This document shows, one piece after another, positions 21,834 through 33,513 of a stretch of DNA of 64,000 bases. The notes under the pieces are model-generated. The model was not told the origin of the DNA and did not search any database. It saw nothing but the letters and a program-made list of their open reading frames with translations. Origin of the DNA: Liopterus haemorrhoidalis (Eukaryota; Arthropoda; Insecta; Coleoptera; Dytiscidae); the NCBI GenBank assembly GCA_963971575.1, contig OZ020622.1, forward strand, positions 10,578,279 through 10,642,278. The letters are read 5' to 3'. The position numbers were made by a program, and so were the translations under genes. The stretch's first letter is position 1. Every line of letters begins with the position of its first letter.

Positions 21834-22062
21834 CAAGATGGCAGCACAAGCTAAGAAAACATGGGGAAGAAAAGAAAATATGTATAATTTAAATAAGGTT
21901 AGAGTGTAAATAAAACAATGATACTTACAAATAATAATAATTGTAGAGAGCAGTCTTAAACTTTACAGTTGTACATTACCACTGTCACAACAACACATCT
22001 TAGGTATTTGTTAGTTTTTAGGTATATCACGTTAATCAAACAATTAATTATAAATAAAAATT

Positions 22063-25005
22063 ATGAACACCTCAGATATTATAACTTATAATGATGATTC
22101 TCGCACAGACACTGACCGTATAAAACAAACATTCAACACGAGTAACTACATTGATACTGTAAGCGCGATAAAACATGAAAACTTTAATATTTTACATCTT
22201 AATATTAGAAGCATAAACAAAAACTTTGATGAATTGATTATTTTTCTCGAAACTTTGAATAAACTGCATACTGACTTTATTATACTAACTGAAACATGGC
22301 AAATTGATAATGTATCAAACTTTAATATACAGGGTTATTCGCAATTTTATAATGAAGCCAAATTTAATAAAAATGACGGCGTTATAATATATGTAAATAA
22401 TAATATAAATTGTACAAATAAAACCGTGAAATTAACTGAAATTACATTAATAAGAAGTACATTTAAAATAAATAAAACTAAGTTTGCAATTAATTCCATA
22501 TATAGACCTCCAGCTACCAATACTAAACTATTTTTACACGATTTCGAAAACTACTTACAAAATATTAAACACGACGCCATAGAAATTATTATAGGTGACA
22601 TTAATATTGACCTAATGGATCATGACATCAGTGGAAATTATAGGGATATATTAAGTCAATATAACTTTAGATTAGGTATTTTTAGCCCTACCAGGACAAC
22701 AGAAAATACGGCTACTTGCTTAGATCATATTAATATTAGAATGCCAAACTTTAATACTAATTTTGAATATTTATCATCTGTAATACAATCCTCAATCACT
22801 GATCATGACGCGATAACTATTAATTTCAATTACAAGATAAATAACAGTAAAATTAAAAAGCCTCGCATATGTGTAACAAGATCAACAATAAATTATGAAA
22901 AATTATGCAATAAATTAAAGAAAGAAAATTGGACTACTGTATTTTGTTCCAAAGATCCCGTAGTTGCAACGAATAATTTTATCAAAATATTTGAAAAATA
23001 TACCGAAAGTAGTACTGTTATAGTCAACAATAAAAAAAACGAAGTAAAATTAAAACCATGGATTACAACAGGCTTAATCACATCAATAAAACGAAGAGAT
23101 GCATTAAAACTTAAATTAATAAAAAACAAAAACAACATAATGATAAAAAACGATTTCAAAACTTACAGGAATAAATTAAATAAATTAATAAAACTTGCGA
23201 AAGTTAATTACTATAAAAACAAAATTAATAATCATACTGAACAAAAACAAATATATAAAATTATTTCAGAAATCTCTAATGAAAATATTAAAAAAGAAAC
23301 TTATGTCACAAAATTAAATAAAGATAATAAAGAAATCACGAATAACAAAGATATAGCTGAAACAATTAATAACTATTTCATAAACGTAGGGGAAAACTTA
23401 GCTAGTCGTATTAGTTCTAAAACAACAGAAAAACTAGGACCTAAAAATCAAAAAACTATGTTCTTATTTCCTACTAATGAAAACGAAATAATTGATTACA
23501 TAAATAAATTGAAAACAAATAGTGCTCCAGGACCAGACAAGATACAAGCTATAACAATTAAAAATACTCACCCATATATAGTAAAACCAATGACATATAT
23601 AATTAATTTAGTACTCGCAACGGGTTCTATTCCTACTTACTTCAAACAATCAATTATTACACCTGTACATAAGGGTGGGAGTAAAACAGACGTTAACAAT
23701 TACAGACCAATTAGCCAGATCAATATGTTCGCCAAAATTTTAGAAAAAACCATAAAAACACGATTATTAAATTTTTTGAACAAACATAAAATAATTTCAA
23801 AAAATCAGTATGGGTTCATGGAGGGGTCAAATACAGAAGAAGCAATTCTAAACCTAACAGAACACATTAATAAAAACGCAAATAATAATAGAAAGAGTCT
23901 AGCTGTATTTCTAGACCTTACTAAGGCCTTTGACACTATATCACATAAATTACTCATTAAAAAACTAAAACATATAGGAATCCGAGGCATAGTACTAGAA
24001 TTACTTAAAAGTTATCTTACAGATAGACACCAAGCTGTAAAAGTAAATAATGAAATCAGCCAACCTCTACTGATTAAAACAGGAGCACCCCAGGGAACAA
24101 TATTATCGCCAATATTATTTCTTATTTATGTAAATGACCTTTGCAACCTTTCCATTAAAGGTACAATATTCTCTTATGCTGACGATACAGCCATTATATT
24201 CGAAGGAGACAGTTGGGAAGAAGTGTACCGTAACGCATCAATAGGAATAGGAAAAATCAAAGACTGGCTAGATAACAATTTACTTTCACTAAATATAGAT
24301 AAAACAAAATTTGTCACGTTCTCTAGCACTATGGCGGGACAACCCACTAATAATTATCTGCACATAAATTCATCGATCACCATAAATAGAGTAGAATCAA
24401 TCAAATACTTAGGCTTAATTATAGATAAGCATCTGAAGTGGGATGTTCACAGCGAATACCTCAGAAAAAAAATAAGAAGTTTAACTTACAAATTTTATAA
24501 AATATGTGACATATTTCCTTTAAAAATTTTAAAAACAATCTATATAGCATTAGTGGAATCTATAATTAATTATGGAATAATTGCTTGGGGTAGTCTGTAT
24601 ATAAAATACATACAACCTGTACAAATATTACAAAACAGAATCTTAAAAATAATTTATAAGAAAAAAATCTTATTCTCAACCAATCAATTATACCAAGACC
24701 TAAATTTACCTGATGTGAGAACTCTATACATTATAAAAGTAATGAAAAGAATGCATAAAAACCCGACCAATATTATTGACCATGGTTATCAAACAAGGTT
24801 AATGAGTAGTAAGCAGTTTAAAATATTAAAATTTAGTAGTAAAGCAGGGCAAAAAAGTTTCGCATATATAGGACCTAAAGTCTATAACAAACTACCTACG
24901 AAAATCAGAAATATAGAGAATTTAAATAAATTCAACCGGGAAATGAAAATGTTTGTATTGGATAATAAAATATTATTAAAAGACATAATCGAACATCATT
25001 TATAA
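22063..25005 (+). CDS. LINE ORF2: APE endonuclease and reverse transcriptase
   Basis: An open 980-residue protein. The endonuclease occupies about 40-255: LHLNIRSINKNFDEL, TETW at 76-79, YRPP at 147-150, GDINIDL at 178-184 and TDHDA near 246-250. RT motifs follow: NYRPIS (about 546), QYGFMEGSNTEEA, FLDLTKAFDT (616-625), GAPQGTILSPILF (674), YADD (705-708) and KYLGLIID. The C-terminal domain holds INYGIIAWG and ends NKFNREMKMF, typical of the CR1/Jockey side of the LINE tree. No RNase H domain is visible. With ORF1 it would form the retrotransposition complex. Uninterrupted, so possibly functional. Confidence 0.92.
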   Translation: MNTSDIITYNDDSRTDTDRIKQTFNTSNYIDTVSAIKHENFNILHLNIRSINKNFDELIIFLETLNKLHTDFIILTETWQIDNVSNFNIQGYSQFYNEAKFNKNDGVIIYVNNNINCTNKTVKLTEITLIRSTFKINKTKFAINSIYRPPATNTKLFLHDFENYLQNIKHDAIEIIIGDINIDLMDHDISGNYRDILSQYNFRLGIFSPTRTTENTATCLDHINIRMPNFNTNFEYLSSVIQSSITDHDAITINFNYKINNSKIKKPRICVTRSTINYEKLCNKLKKENWTTVFCSKDPVVATNNFIKIFEKYTESSTVIVNNKKNEVKLKPWITTGLITSIKRRDALKLKLIKNKNNIMIKNDFKTYRNKLNKLIKLAKVNYYKNKINNHTEQKQIYKIISEISNENIKKETYVTKLNKDNKEITNNKDIAETINNYFINVGENLASRISSKTTEKLGPKNQKTMFLFPTNENEIIDYINKLKTNSAPGPDKIQAITIKNTHPYIVKPMTYIINLVLATGSIPTYFKQSIITPVHKGGSKTDVNNYRPISQINMFAKILEKTIKTRLLNFLNKHKIISKNQYGFMEGSNTEEAILNLTEHINKNANNNRKSLAVFLDLTKAFDTISHKLLIKKLKHIGIRGIVLELLKSYLTDRHQAVKVNNEISQPLLIKTGAPQGTILSPILFLIYVNDLCNLSIKGTIFSYADDTAIIFEGDSWEEVYRNASIGIGKIKDWLDNNLLSLNIDKTKFVTFSSTMAGQPTNNYLHINSSITINRVESIKYLGLIIDKHLKWDVHSEYLRKKIRSLTYKFYKICDIFPLKILKTIYIALVESIINYGIIAWGSLYIKYIQPVQILQNRILKIIYKKKILFSTNQLYQDLNLPDVRTLYIIKVMKRMHKNPTNIIDHGYQTRLMSSKQFKILKFSSKAGQKSFAYIGPKVYNKLPTKIRNIENLNKFNREMKMFVLDNKILLKDIIEHHL

Positions 25006-25525
25006 AGTTTTTGGATCAAAATTTGATTAACGCGGATATTCTCGTCCCTTTTTATTTATTAATTGTTTATTAATTGTTATATTATTAAATAAAGTATATT
25101 ATTACAAAATTATGTGTGCAAATTTATATATATATATATTATAAAATAGACAGCTAATAAGATACAAGCATATTGACTAGTTCAATGCGCTTAGTTTATT
25201 AGCTATTATTGTATTGAACAAATTATGTATTAATGTAAAAAGTTTATGTATTGTTATTTAGGGCAATAAATTGAAATTGAAATTGAAATTGAAAGTTCCG
25301 CCTAAACGTTTGGAATAGCCTTTGTACTTTAATCTATTTATTACTGATAAACAATTAAATTGTTATTATAAAAATAAAATGTATTTACGTTTTATAGAAA
25401 AAATATTAATTTTTCATTTCAATACTTGAAAATATCGATATTTTGTTTGATATGAAACCGGTATCAATACTGTTTATTCGATATTATTGATACCTAAATA
25501 TCGATACTTTCTCAGAATCGCATAT

Positions 25526-25818
25526 TATAAGCTGTTCACTTTTGTAAGAACACACTAGATCTGGTTATTTTGGTTACTTTTATGGTGTGTTACTGACTTT
25601 AAATGTCAATTAAAAATATTCCTTACGCTGTAAAACCGACTTTAGGTTATGATCACTATAATTAAAATATCATTTTTCATTATGACATCTGTCAAATGGA
25701 TCGACATTTTAAAAAAGTGACATTTTTTAATACCAACATGACATACAGCTTCAAAGGAGCAAACTATAGAAAACAAAATTCCCTCTTAGTTTGTTCTTAC
25801 AAAAGTGAATAGCTTATA
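25526..25818. mobile_element. MITE with 26-bp inverted repeats
   Basis: TATAAGCTGTTCACTTTTGT AAGAAC at 25526-25551 and its near-perfect complement at 25793-25818. A right half of the same family lies at 20515-20620, and a more divergent one (CCTCTTAGTTTCGTATTACA) at about 26020. Confidence 0.8.
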
Positions 25819-26715
25819 TTTATCTAATTGTTGTCTCTTATGCATATTTTCTGATGGTATGTTCTTATTTTGGTTGTATAAAAATACTTTTCAATTAAAA
25901 AATAAATTGACATATAATTTAATGTCAAATATGAATTGTCAAATGTTTTGAAAGATGCCATTTCAGCAGTACCACCCTAAGATGATATTTTAAATAGACA
26001 ACATAAAAAATGAAATTTTCCTCTTAGTTTCGTATTACAAATTGATACAGATAATATTACAAAATTACACAGATAATATCTCTAATCGTAGCTCAAAAAC
26101 TAGACACGAGGAATTTTCAAGTTAAAAAATATATTTTTTTTTTTTGTAAAATTTTAGCAGGATATTTTTGGCGGCATCAGCGATCGTCGGATCAGTGCCA
26201 AGAGATTCTGACATCCTTTTTCACAAAGTCAATAAAGTTTTTAAATTTCTATCACAAAATCCTTGAACTCCAACCTTAAATATGCATCAGTATAACTTTA
26301 ATTTGTCCTCGAAATACCGGGTTTGTTTATTTTTCTCTTATTGAGTCGAGTCTTTATTAAAAACTTTCCAAATAAAAAGAGTGTTTCAGTACATAATTTC
26401 GTTGTTGAGACATATATTGCACAAACAGTGAACTCATTTTACAAGCAATGAATCTTGAATGTCTCAAGGTTTTGTGTATAACCATCATTGGATCGAGTCT
26501 TACTAATTGCTGACATTAAACTTAATATTTCTCTTTTAAATCGAATAAAAAATATCTTAAATTACTACAGACCTTGTCTTATTCACGTTTTCAACCATTT
26601 TTTATTCTCGCAAATGATTGAATGATAATTTTATTAACACATGTTTACTACTTAAAGGAAATGAAGATTATACGATTTGATAAGACAAAGAATTAACAAA
26701 CAACAAGTGAGGTAC
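25819..26715. other. AT-rich spacer with MITE debris
   Basis: Apart from the diverged MITE end near 26010-26055 no feature is supported. Confidence 0.35.
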
Positions 26716-26718
26716 TTA

Positions 26719-27171
26719 TGGTTGGTTTATATACGGAACAAGAATAAGGAATAGGAAATAAGAATAGTACACAAGATGTTAAAACATGGCTGCGCCGTAT
26801 ATCGGTTTATGTAGGAATGAAATTTAACTTAAACATAAGAATAGTTGGTAACACTCAACATTTTATTCTTATTTCAAGAATAAGACACGATAAGCCAGCG
26901 CACAATCAAAATGTCTGCCGTAATAAAGTTTGTTCAACAGATGTTTTTCAGTTGTGATCAGAGGGTTGTAAACAACAATAAAATGTTTTTATTTATTCTT
27001 CTTGTAAGTTTTAAGAACCTGTCAAGTGACAAACGTTAAACACAAGCCAACGCAAGTACGCAGGCGCAGCGACGAAATGTTATGTCCTATATAAACGGTT
27101 TAATATTTTTTATTCTTGTGTACTATTCTTATTTCCTATTCCTTATTCTTGTTCCGTATATAAACCAACCA
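26719..27171. mobile_element. MITE with identical 58-bp ends
   Basis: Bases 26719-26776 start TGGTTGGTTTATATACGGAA and are exactly complementary to 27114-27171. TTA flanks both sides (26716-26718, 27172-27174), the 3-bp TWA duplication of PIF/Harbinger elements. No coding capacity; identical ends imply a recent insertion. Confidence 0.85.
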
Positions 27172-27357
27172 TTATTCTAAACTCCACTGTTTAGAATAAG
27201 GAGAGATGTTGGATCAGAAGCCTTTTTAAGAATGTAATTATGCATCATAGATAAAAGAATTTTTAAAGAGTTGTTTTTTATGTAAACTTAATGTACTCAC
27301 TTTGACAGACCGGGGGCGAAGTTCCCGGTGCACTATGCTTAACTCATTTCACAGTTA

Positions 27358-28142
27358 CCAAGTCTACAAGTATGAAATGCGGATTTTTTTCAAACTTGCC
27401 GCGCAAACAGAGTGTATAGTTCAAAGTTTCAACACATGAGGCGTTTTGTTAAGTTATCATTAAGTGTCAAATGCGTATAGGTTATAATTTGAAAAGTGAT
27501 TATATAGTTTTGTTTTACTGTGTTAAAAATGTCACATTTTGTGCCAAATAAAGAGCATTCGCGGAAAGTACTACTGTTATGTTTTCATTTGAAAAAAACT
27601 GCTTCTGAATCATACCGACTGCTTCGAGAAGCTTATGGTGAATATGCTCCATCGCAAGATACGTGTGAACGATGGTTTCGGCGTTTCAAAAGTGGTGACT
27701 TTGATCTTACAGACAAAGAACATGGAAAACCTCCAAAAAAATATGAAGATACAAAATTGGAAACATTGCTACAGGAAGATGATAGTCAATCACAAAAACA
27801 ACTAGCAGAGCAGTTAGGCGTTAGTCAACAAGCTGTTTCCAATCGCCTACGAGAGGTGGGTAAGATCCAGAAGTCAGCAGATGGGTTCCACATGCATTGA
27901 ATGGGAGGCAGATGGAAAAACGCAAAAACACTTGTGAAATTTTGCTTGCACGATACAAAAGAAAGTCTTTTTTGCATCGTATCATTACTGGCGATGAAAA
28001 ATGGATTTATTTTGAAAATCCCAAACGCAAAAAATCATGGGTGAACCCAGGCTCACCATCCACATCAACTGCAAGACCGAATCGCTTTGGCAAAAAGACA
28101 ATGCTCTGTACTTGGTGGAACCAAAAGGGTGTGGTCTATTAT
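27358..28142 (+). mobile_element. mariner 5' half
   Basis: The 5' inverted repeat CCAAGTCTACAAGTATGAAA TGCGG begins at 27358 after TA (27356-27357) and matches the 3' end at 4246-4279. Sequence agreement with the copy at 3.4 kb stops at about 28139-28142, where the tandem repeat resumes. No 3' inverted repeat. Confidence 0.85.
27529..28142 (+). pseudogene. mariner transposase N-terminal half
   Basis: From ATG at 27529 the frame encodes the paired helix-turn-helix DNA-binding region: HLKKTASESYRLLREAYGEY, TCERWFRRFKSGDFDLTDKE, and QLAEQLGVSQQAVSNRLRE, with the GRP-like linker GKPPKK between. A small deletion near 27870 shifts the frame and creates a TGA at about 27898. The next frame resumes ERQMEKRKNTCEILL-type sequence and includes the first catalytic block TGDEKWIYFE before the copy ends. 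The second and third aspartates are missing. It complements the missing N-terminus of the copy at 3416-4202; both clearly derive from the same family. Confidence 0.9.
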
Positions 28143-28365
28143 TGGGAAGGTCAGAAAAGAAACAATTTTAAACAGGGACCCATGCATCGCAGTAAAGTGG
28201 ATTTTTGTTGACTGTATGAAAATGTAATGCACTCAATCTGATATATCAGGGGCGAAGCCCCCAGTGCTTTATGATTCCACAGTTAGGTTAGAATAAGGAA
28301 GAAGTTACAACAGAAGTCTTTTTAAGAATGAAACGCTATGCAGTAAAACTGATTTTTGTGAAGTT

Positions 28366-29243
28366 GTTCTTTATATATTCGGGATGGTTCAATTTAGAAG
28401 TTCATCAAAATTAAGCAATGTTATTAGTTCGGATAGTCAGAAAGAACGATCGTCGAGAACGGTCGTGGCTCATTTAGTTAGTGTGTGGACTACTGAGCGT
28501 AAAATTTGATATTTTTATTATGAAATCAGTGGCAGCTTATAAATTGACCGAGTAGTTAGTTGATAGTGAGCGTTAAAAAAAACAAGTTTGTGAAAAAATG
28601 GATATTACTCATGAAGGTTTTCGTTGGATGATTTTTTACAATTTTGGTAAAGGTCTAACTCAACAACAATGCATAAATTCGCTTCGTTCAACTTTTGGTA
28701 ATGAAGCACCATCAGAAAAGACTGTTTATAATTGGTTTGCAGAATTTCGTCGTGGTCGTGCGTCCGTCAGTGATGAACCTCGTGAAGGTCAACCAAAATC
28801 GGTTATGATTTAAAAAAAACATCAATGATGTGCGCAAAATGATTGAAGAAGATCGGCATGTGACTTACCGTGAGATAGAGGCATCCTTTGGCACATCGCA
28901 GACTGCAATACATTCGATTTTGCAAGAACATTTAGCTGTGGAAAAGATCTGTTCCCGATGGATTCCGCATAATTTGACCAAAGCTCAAAAAAAGTCTCGT
29001 GTTGATTGGTGTAAGGGAATGCTAAAAAAATTCAACCTAGGCACTGCAAAATCCGTATACAACATCGTTACAGGTGACGAAACTTGGATTTATTCATATG
29101 AACCAAAAACTAAGCAACAATCCACTGTTTGGGTCTTCCAAGATTAACCGAAACCCACGAATATTTTGAAAAGCAATAAAAGTTTGTTACAAAAAACAAA
29201 ACTTCTTTCTTAGTTTTTGTAAAAACTTAAAAGATAGCCCTCG
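28366..29243 (+). mobile_element. second mariner family, internally deleted
   Basis: The left end appears near 28366 (TTCTTTATATATTCGGGA), the right end is AAAAGATAGCCCTCG at 29243 followed by TA (29244-29245). The ends resemble the mariner end at 59500-59516. The 3' half of the transposase gene has been deleted. Confidence 0.65.
28598..29147 (+). pseudogene. mariner transposase, N-terminal portion
   Basis: From ATG at 28598 comes FRWMIFYNFGKGLTQQQCIN, then NEAPSEKTVYNWFAEFRRGR and a TAA after GQPKSVMI at 28811. After a short shift, DVRKMIEEDRHVTYREIEAS, the second helix-turn-helix GTSQTAIHSILQEHL, the linker WIPHNLTKAQK and the first catalytic block VTGDETWIYSYEP follow. The frame ends at WVFQD with TAA at 29145-29147, after which only 3' UTR is left. 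The catalytic domain beyond the first aspartate is deleted. It is related to, but not the same as, the fragment at 59022-59516. Confidence 0.88.
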
Positions 29244-29245
29244 TA

Positions 29246-30571
29246 TGCAGCGCTACTACCGTGGTGGTGGGAAGAGTAACTAAAACAGAGCTATACTTCT
29301 TTCTCAATCACCGAACGAATAACATCCCTTCAATTTGATAACTTGGTCGGTTGAACCATACACTCTTTTAAACTGTCAGGGATCAAGTATCCTCAACTTT
29401 AGCAATGTAGATATTGTTTAGTACGTTAGCAGAGTTTATTGGTCTTTTAAATTAATCAACAACGTGTATTCAAAATGCCGTACATCGACACGCACTATAC
29501 AAAAGCTCTTTGAATTTTCCTCTTAAAAATATTTGTTAACAGCTTTGCATACTTTATTTTTCATCAAAAAAACGTCAAATTTCAGATTAGTACATCACTT
29601 CCTGGAACGTCATAATAAAATTTTAACATGACAGTTTAATGAGTATATGAAAAAACAAACCTAAATTTTATACCAAAATTAAAATGTTATTACAAATTGT
29701 ATATTTACATATTTCAAATAATGATTTCAGTAAATATTTTTCGAAGTCAATTCAGGAAAGTTGTTTACACGACCAAAGTTTTAAAAAGTTCATTCAAAGC
29801 AACAACTTTAATTTGAAACATTTTTTTCTATCGATTTTCTTTTGGAGCAAACTTAGCATGTGGGTGTGACAATATGTTTTAAACAAGTTTTTTGCAAATA
29901 ACTCACCAAGGAGTAAATTTATTACGGTTATTAACTGAATAAAACTTTTAGCAAATACCATAAACTACAACTTCTATTTCAAACATTTTTTGCTATCGCT
30001 TTTAGTTTTGGAGAAAACTTGGTATGCGTGTGAGTAGTTGGTTTCATTAATTGATCAATAAATTGATCAAGTTTTTTGTAAATTAATTGAAAAATTTATT
30101 GGTAACCTTGGAAACAAGAGCATCACTTTACACACATTTTTACATTACCAACTGTAAAATATGTTGACATATTTATCAAAATTAAAATATTGAAAAAATC
30201 TTCACAAAATTACGAGCTGTGAACAAAAACAAAAGAAATAACCTAGATGATGGTAAATTAGAATGTTTGAGGTTATGGGAGATTTGAAAACAAAACACAA
30301 ATAATATATTTCGAGGTTATGCTACAACTAAACAGTTAGCAATATCTTAACAGATAAAAATATACCTAGAATTCCCTAAAAAATTGATGAAAAATAGAAC
30401 TTGTTCTATTTTCAAAATAAATTGATCAAATTTTTTGTCAATTAATAGATCAATTAATTGACGAAATTTGTACACTTTACACACATCAATTAATTGAATG
30501 TCAACTTTTTCAATTAATTGATCAATAAATTGAATCGTGTAAAAATCAATTAACAGTTGCGCAAATATGTG
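29246..30571. other. AT-rich stretch with direct and palindromic repeats
   Basis: A diverged direct repeat of about 70 bp lies at 29801-29870 and 29958-30035 (sharing CATTTTTT-CTATCG-TTT and TTTTGGAG-AAACTT). From 30050 to 30545 many TCAATTAATTGA and TTGATCAATAAATTGATCAA palindromes occur. No gene recognised. Confidence 0.5.
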
Positions 30572-30579
30572 ACTTGAAC

Positions 30580-30725
30580 CAGTGTTCCTCAAACTGTGGT
30601 CCGCGGGTCAGTGCTTGGTGGTCCACGCACACAAAATTTCATTAGTATTAATAATGGGCCTTTTCGCAAAAGAAAATGTTTTTCTTGATGTTGGTCCGCA
30701 ACTATCGAAAGTTTGAGAAACACTG
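30580..30725. mobile_element. 146-bp hAT-type MITE
   Basis: CAGTGTTCCTCAAACTGTGG TCCGCGG at the left and AGTTTGAGAAACACTG at the right; flanking 8-mers ACTTGAAC (30572-30579) and ACTTAAAC (30726-30733) differ by one base, the 8-bp duplication of hAT elements. Similar ends occur at 52014 and 63253. Confidence 0.8.
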
Positions 30726-30763
30726 ACTTAAACTGTGAGATTAAGTAATTAAAAAAAAATAAA

Positions 30764-30960
30764 AAATGTGAATTTTCACACATTTCAGGATTTTGTAGGT
30801 ATTTAATAAGTATAAGAAGTCGAGAATGTCTAGATATATATATTTTTTTATAATCACATCAAAAACAACATTTTTTTAATAAATAATCATTTTACTAGTA
30901 GGTACTAAGAGCTTTCATTTAATCTTTTGAAACAAAATTTAAATAATCTGCGAAAATTTC
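30764..30960 (+). repeat. short copy of the tRNA-bearing repeat family
   Basis: GTGAATTTTCACACATTTCA GGATTTTGTAGGTATTTA matches the left end of 33885-34959; GGTACTAAGAGCTTTCATTT near 30900 matches its right-hand part. The central section, including any tRNA-like cassette, is absent. Confidence 0.6.
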
Positions 30961-31300
30961 GTAATAAAAACATTATAATAAGATCTATTTTGACTAATAT
31001 TTGACCAAGAAATGTTTGTATGAGTTTAACGTATTATAATTTTTAACTTTTTTTAATTCTTTTTACTACTATTTTTATTTATTTTATGTTTTTTATTCTA
31101 TATGCTAATAAAAATGTTCATCTCTATAAATGCGCAAGACCATTTATTAATATAACCAGCGATACATTTTTACCAATATTTATTATAACGTAGTGCCTAT
31201 GAGATTCTTGAGCCAGAAATTAAGTCTAAAGAACGACGTAAAATGCCTAGGCTTGGGATGGAGTCCGCAAAAATGGTTGTTCAAGAGGGGGTTCGCCTTG
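30961..31300. other. AT-rich spacer
   Basis: No feature supported. Confidence 0.35.
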
Positions 31301-31494
31301 GCCTAGTCCAAGGGTCGGCAACACGGCGCCTGCGGGCGCCGTGGCGCCCTTGGTGACGTTTTTATGCGCCCTCACTATCGAGACATACACATACTGAGCC
31401 CAATATCCACATCGCATCTATTGGTGTTTCAACTTAAACGATCGGCGCTAGATTGGTCGACTTTGCGAACCACTAATGTTTACATATTTTACGT

Positions 31495-31684
<190 letters not shown>

Positions 31685-31833
31685 TACATCTGTCCCAACA
31701 GCATAGCCAAAATTGGACAGGAACATAATTAACAATATTAAGACTTAAAAATTAAAAACTATTAAACATAAAAAATCATAATACACAAAAATGAATAAAT
31801 TTATAGAACTTTATATGAAAATTATTAGAATTA

Positions 31834-32857
31834 TTAGAACAATTCAATTTTTGTATTCTGCTCATAATATGAACACATCCTGTTCAATGGGGATTTAAGG
31901 AATAGATTGGTATGTGCCTGGGGAAGATAAAAAAGTGAGGAATGCCTTGTACGGAAAGATGGGATGTGGAAATTTAATTGTTGAAAGGAAAGTGGATCGT
32001 CAATTAGATTTGATGCTAATTTTTTAAGATAGTTTGTGGAGCTTAACTCACGACGCTCACTTAAAGATTTGGTGGAAAAAATATTAAGAAGGGTACTATA
32101 TGAGAGATCGAAAGGGGGGTAAGATCCCATAACTTTAAAGTAGATGAACTTTAAAAATTTATGTTGCACTTTTACAATGGCATTCTTTTGAATCTCATAA
32201 ATGGGATCCCATACTATTGAACAATATTCAATTTTAGAGCGAATGAATGCATAATAAAGTCTGAAGATAACGTTTATGTTTGAAAAAGTGCGTGAATTCC
32301 TGATAATAAATCCTAGCATTTTATAGGACGAAGAACAAATCGCATCTATATGCGAGTTGAAAGTAAGTCTACTGTCAAACTCGATGCCCATATCCCGGGT
32401 ACTTTCGCAACGAGTAAGCAATTGATTAAGTATCGAATAGGAGAAAATAGTGGGGTTACATTTTCGTGTAAATGTCAGAATTTTGCATTTAGAAAGATTG
32501 AGGTTAAGTTTGTTTAAGGTGCACCAATTAGAGATATTTTCCAAGTCGTTTTGAAGAATGTGGCAATCATTATTCGAAGAGATAGTGCGGAAAATTTTGA
32601 GATCGTCGGCAAAAACTAATCTTTCACTGACTATGACATTATGAATGTCATCAATAAATATTAAAAAAAGAGGAGGACCTAAATTTGATCCTTGTGGGAC
32701 TCCGGAAGTGACTTTAAAAGGTGCGGTTGTATGACCACAATAGCAAACAGATAGATTGCGATCTAGAAGATACGACGACAATAAAGCTACTAGTGCTGGT
32801 GACAGTCCAAAAATTTTAAGTTTTTCAATGATAATTTGGGGATCAATTGTATTATGT
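31834..32857 (-). pseudogene. 5'-truncated Jockey-superfamily LINE RT
   Basis: The open frame (to 32871, 345 codons) starts within motif A, where NTIDPQIIIEKL follows a junction that has replaced the usual aspartate with asparagine or foreign sequence. It continues GVPQGSNLGPPLFLIFIDDI (motif B), VFADDLKIF (motif C), TRDMGIEFDSRLTF (thumb), YCSIVWDPIYE and ends PLNRMCSYYEQNTKIELF with a stop at 31834. The endonuclease and the first half of the RT are lost, so it cannot function, yet the rest is uninterrupted. The 3' UTR and TAAA tail extend to 31495. It arrived in the hAT element by truncated retrotransposition. Confidence 0.88.
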
Positions 32858-32926
32858 GCCCTCAATAACATTTGAATTTATATTGCGCCCTTATTGACAA
32901 AACGGTTGCCGACTCCTGGTCTAGTC

Positions 32927-33505
32927 TATTTGATTGGATATGTCCCTTTTTTTTGTTTCTTTAGAATTCCGCACGCCAATGTATACACACTTCTTCGAAG
33001 CATGTAATTAAATCATGGCAGGACGTCTAATTCCTTGAGATAATTTCATCAGTTGAAGGGAACGAGCTAAAGAAACCAAGTGTGAGAATAATGAGGGCAC
33101 ATTTCTACAGACGACCTTCGTCTACCAACACTCTTTATACTCGCCATCCGAGTTGGACGAGTGGATAGTTACAATTAATTATGAAACTGGGTGGATATGA
33201 ATTTCAAATTCTCTGGAACATGTATGAATAAACACTGCTCATACGATTATGGATGACCCAGATTAATTTAGTTAAATAGATCGTCAGCAACGAGATTAAA
33301 ATCCAATAAGAATAAAAATGGCTAGTGCATATTGACAGAATAGATAACAGAGAACAGTGAAAGAGTTTGAAATGAAAATAAAGAACAAATTATCAAAGAC
33401 CGCATGGCTTTTTGTACTTTGTTAACCAGATAACACAAATGCAGTTAAATGAAGAAAACCCAAAACAAAAGAAAAAAACCCTAAACAAAGACCAAAGTAT
33501 TGATA
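32927..33505. other. no clear gene
   Basis: At about 33310-33390 the plus strand reads KWLVHIDRIDNRE, faintly like a LINE C-terminal W-x-x-H-x-x-R block, too short to call. Otherwise nothing seen. Confidence 0.3.
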
Positions 33506-33513
33506 TTCTAAAA

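Larger units (their letters stand above)
20990..25293 (+). mobile_element. two-ORF LINE, CR1/Daphne-like, apparently complete
   Basis: A leader before 21177, ORF1, a 229-base gap, ORF2 and a 3' UTR ending in four ATTGAA units (25268-25293), the short-repeat tail of CR1/Jockey-type LINEs. Both ORFs are open. The coding strand is very A-rich. The 5' limit is approximate. Confidence 0.8.
20626..25317. mobile_element. inverted-repeat element split by a LINE
   Basis: TATTCCAAACGTTTAGGCGG CAC at 20626-20648 and GTTCCGCCTAAACGTTTGGA ATA at 25295-25317 are inverted copies with one mismatch. The LINE 3' tail abuts the right repeat, so a small element of about 370 bp (left arm about 20626-20990) appears to have received the LINE close to its right end. 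A clear LINE target duplication was not found. Confidence 0.6.
27189..28367. repeat. tandem repeat of about 170 bp interrupted by mariner
   Basis: Three partial units are recognisable: 27189-27357, about 28143-28287 and 28288-28367. They share TTAGAATAAGGA at the start, TTTTTAAGAATG, then a GC-rich GGGGCGAAG-(C/T)CCC-GTGC block and a CCACAGTTA or TCACAGTTA end. A mariner sits between the first and second units and another begins within the third. Confidence 0.6.

Noticed and set aside
33310..33390. LINE fragment with KWLVHIDRIDNRE
   Set aside because: Only about a dozen residues match and stops surround them.
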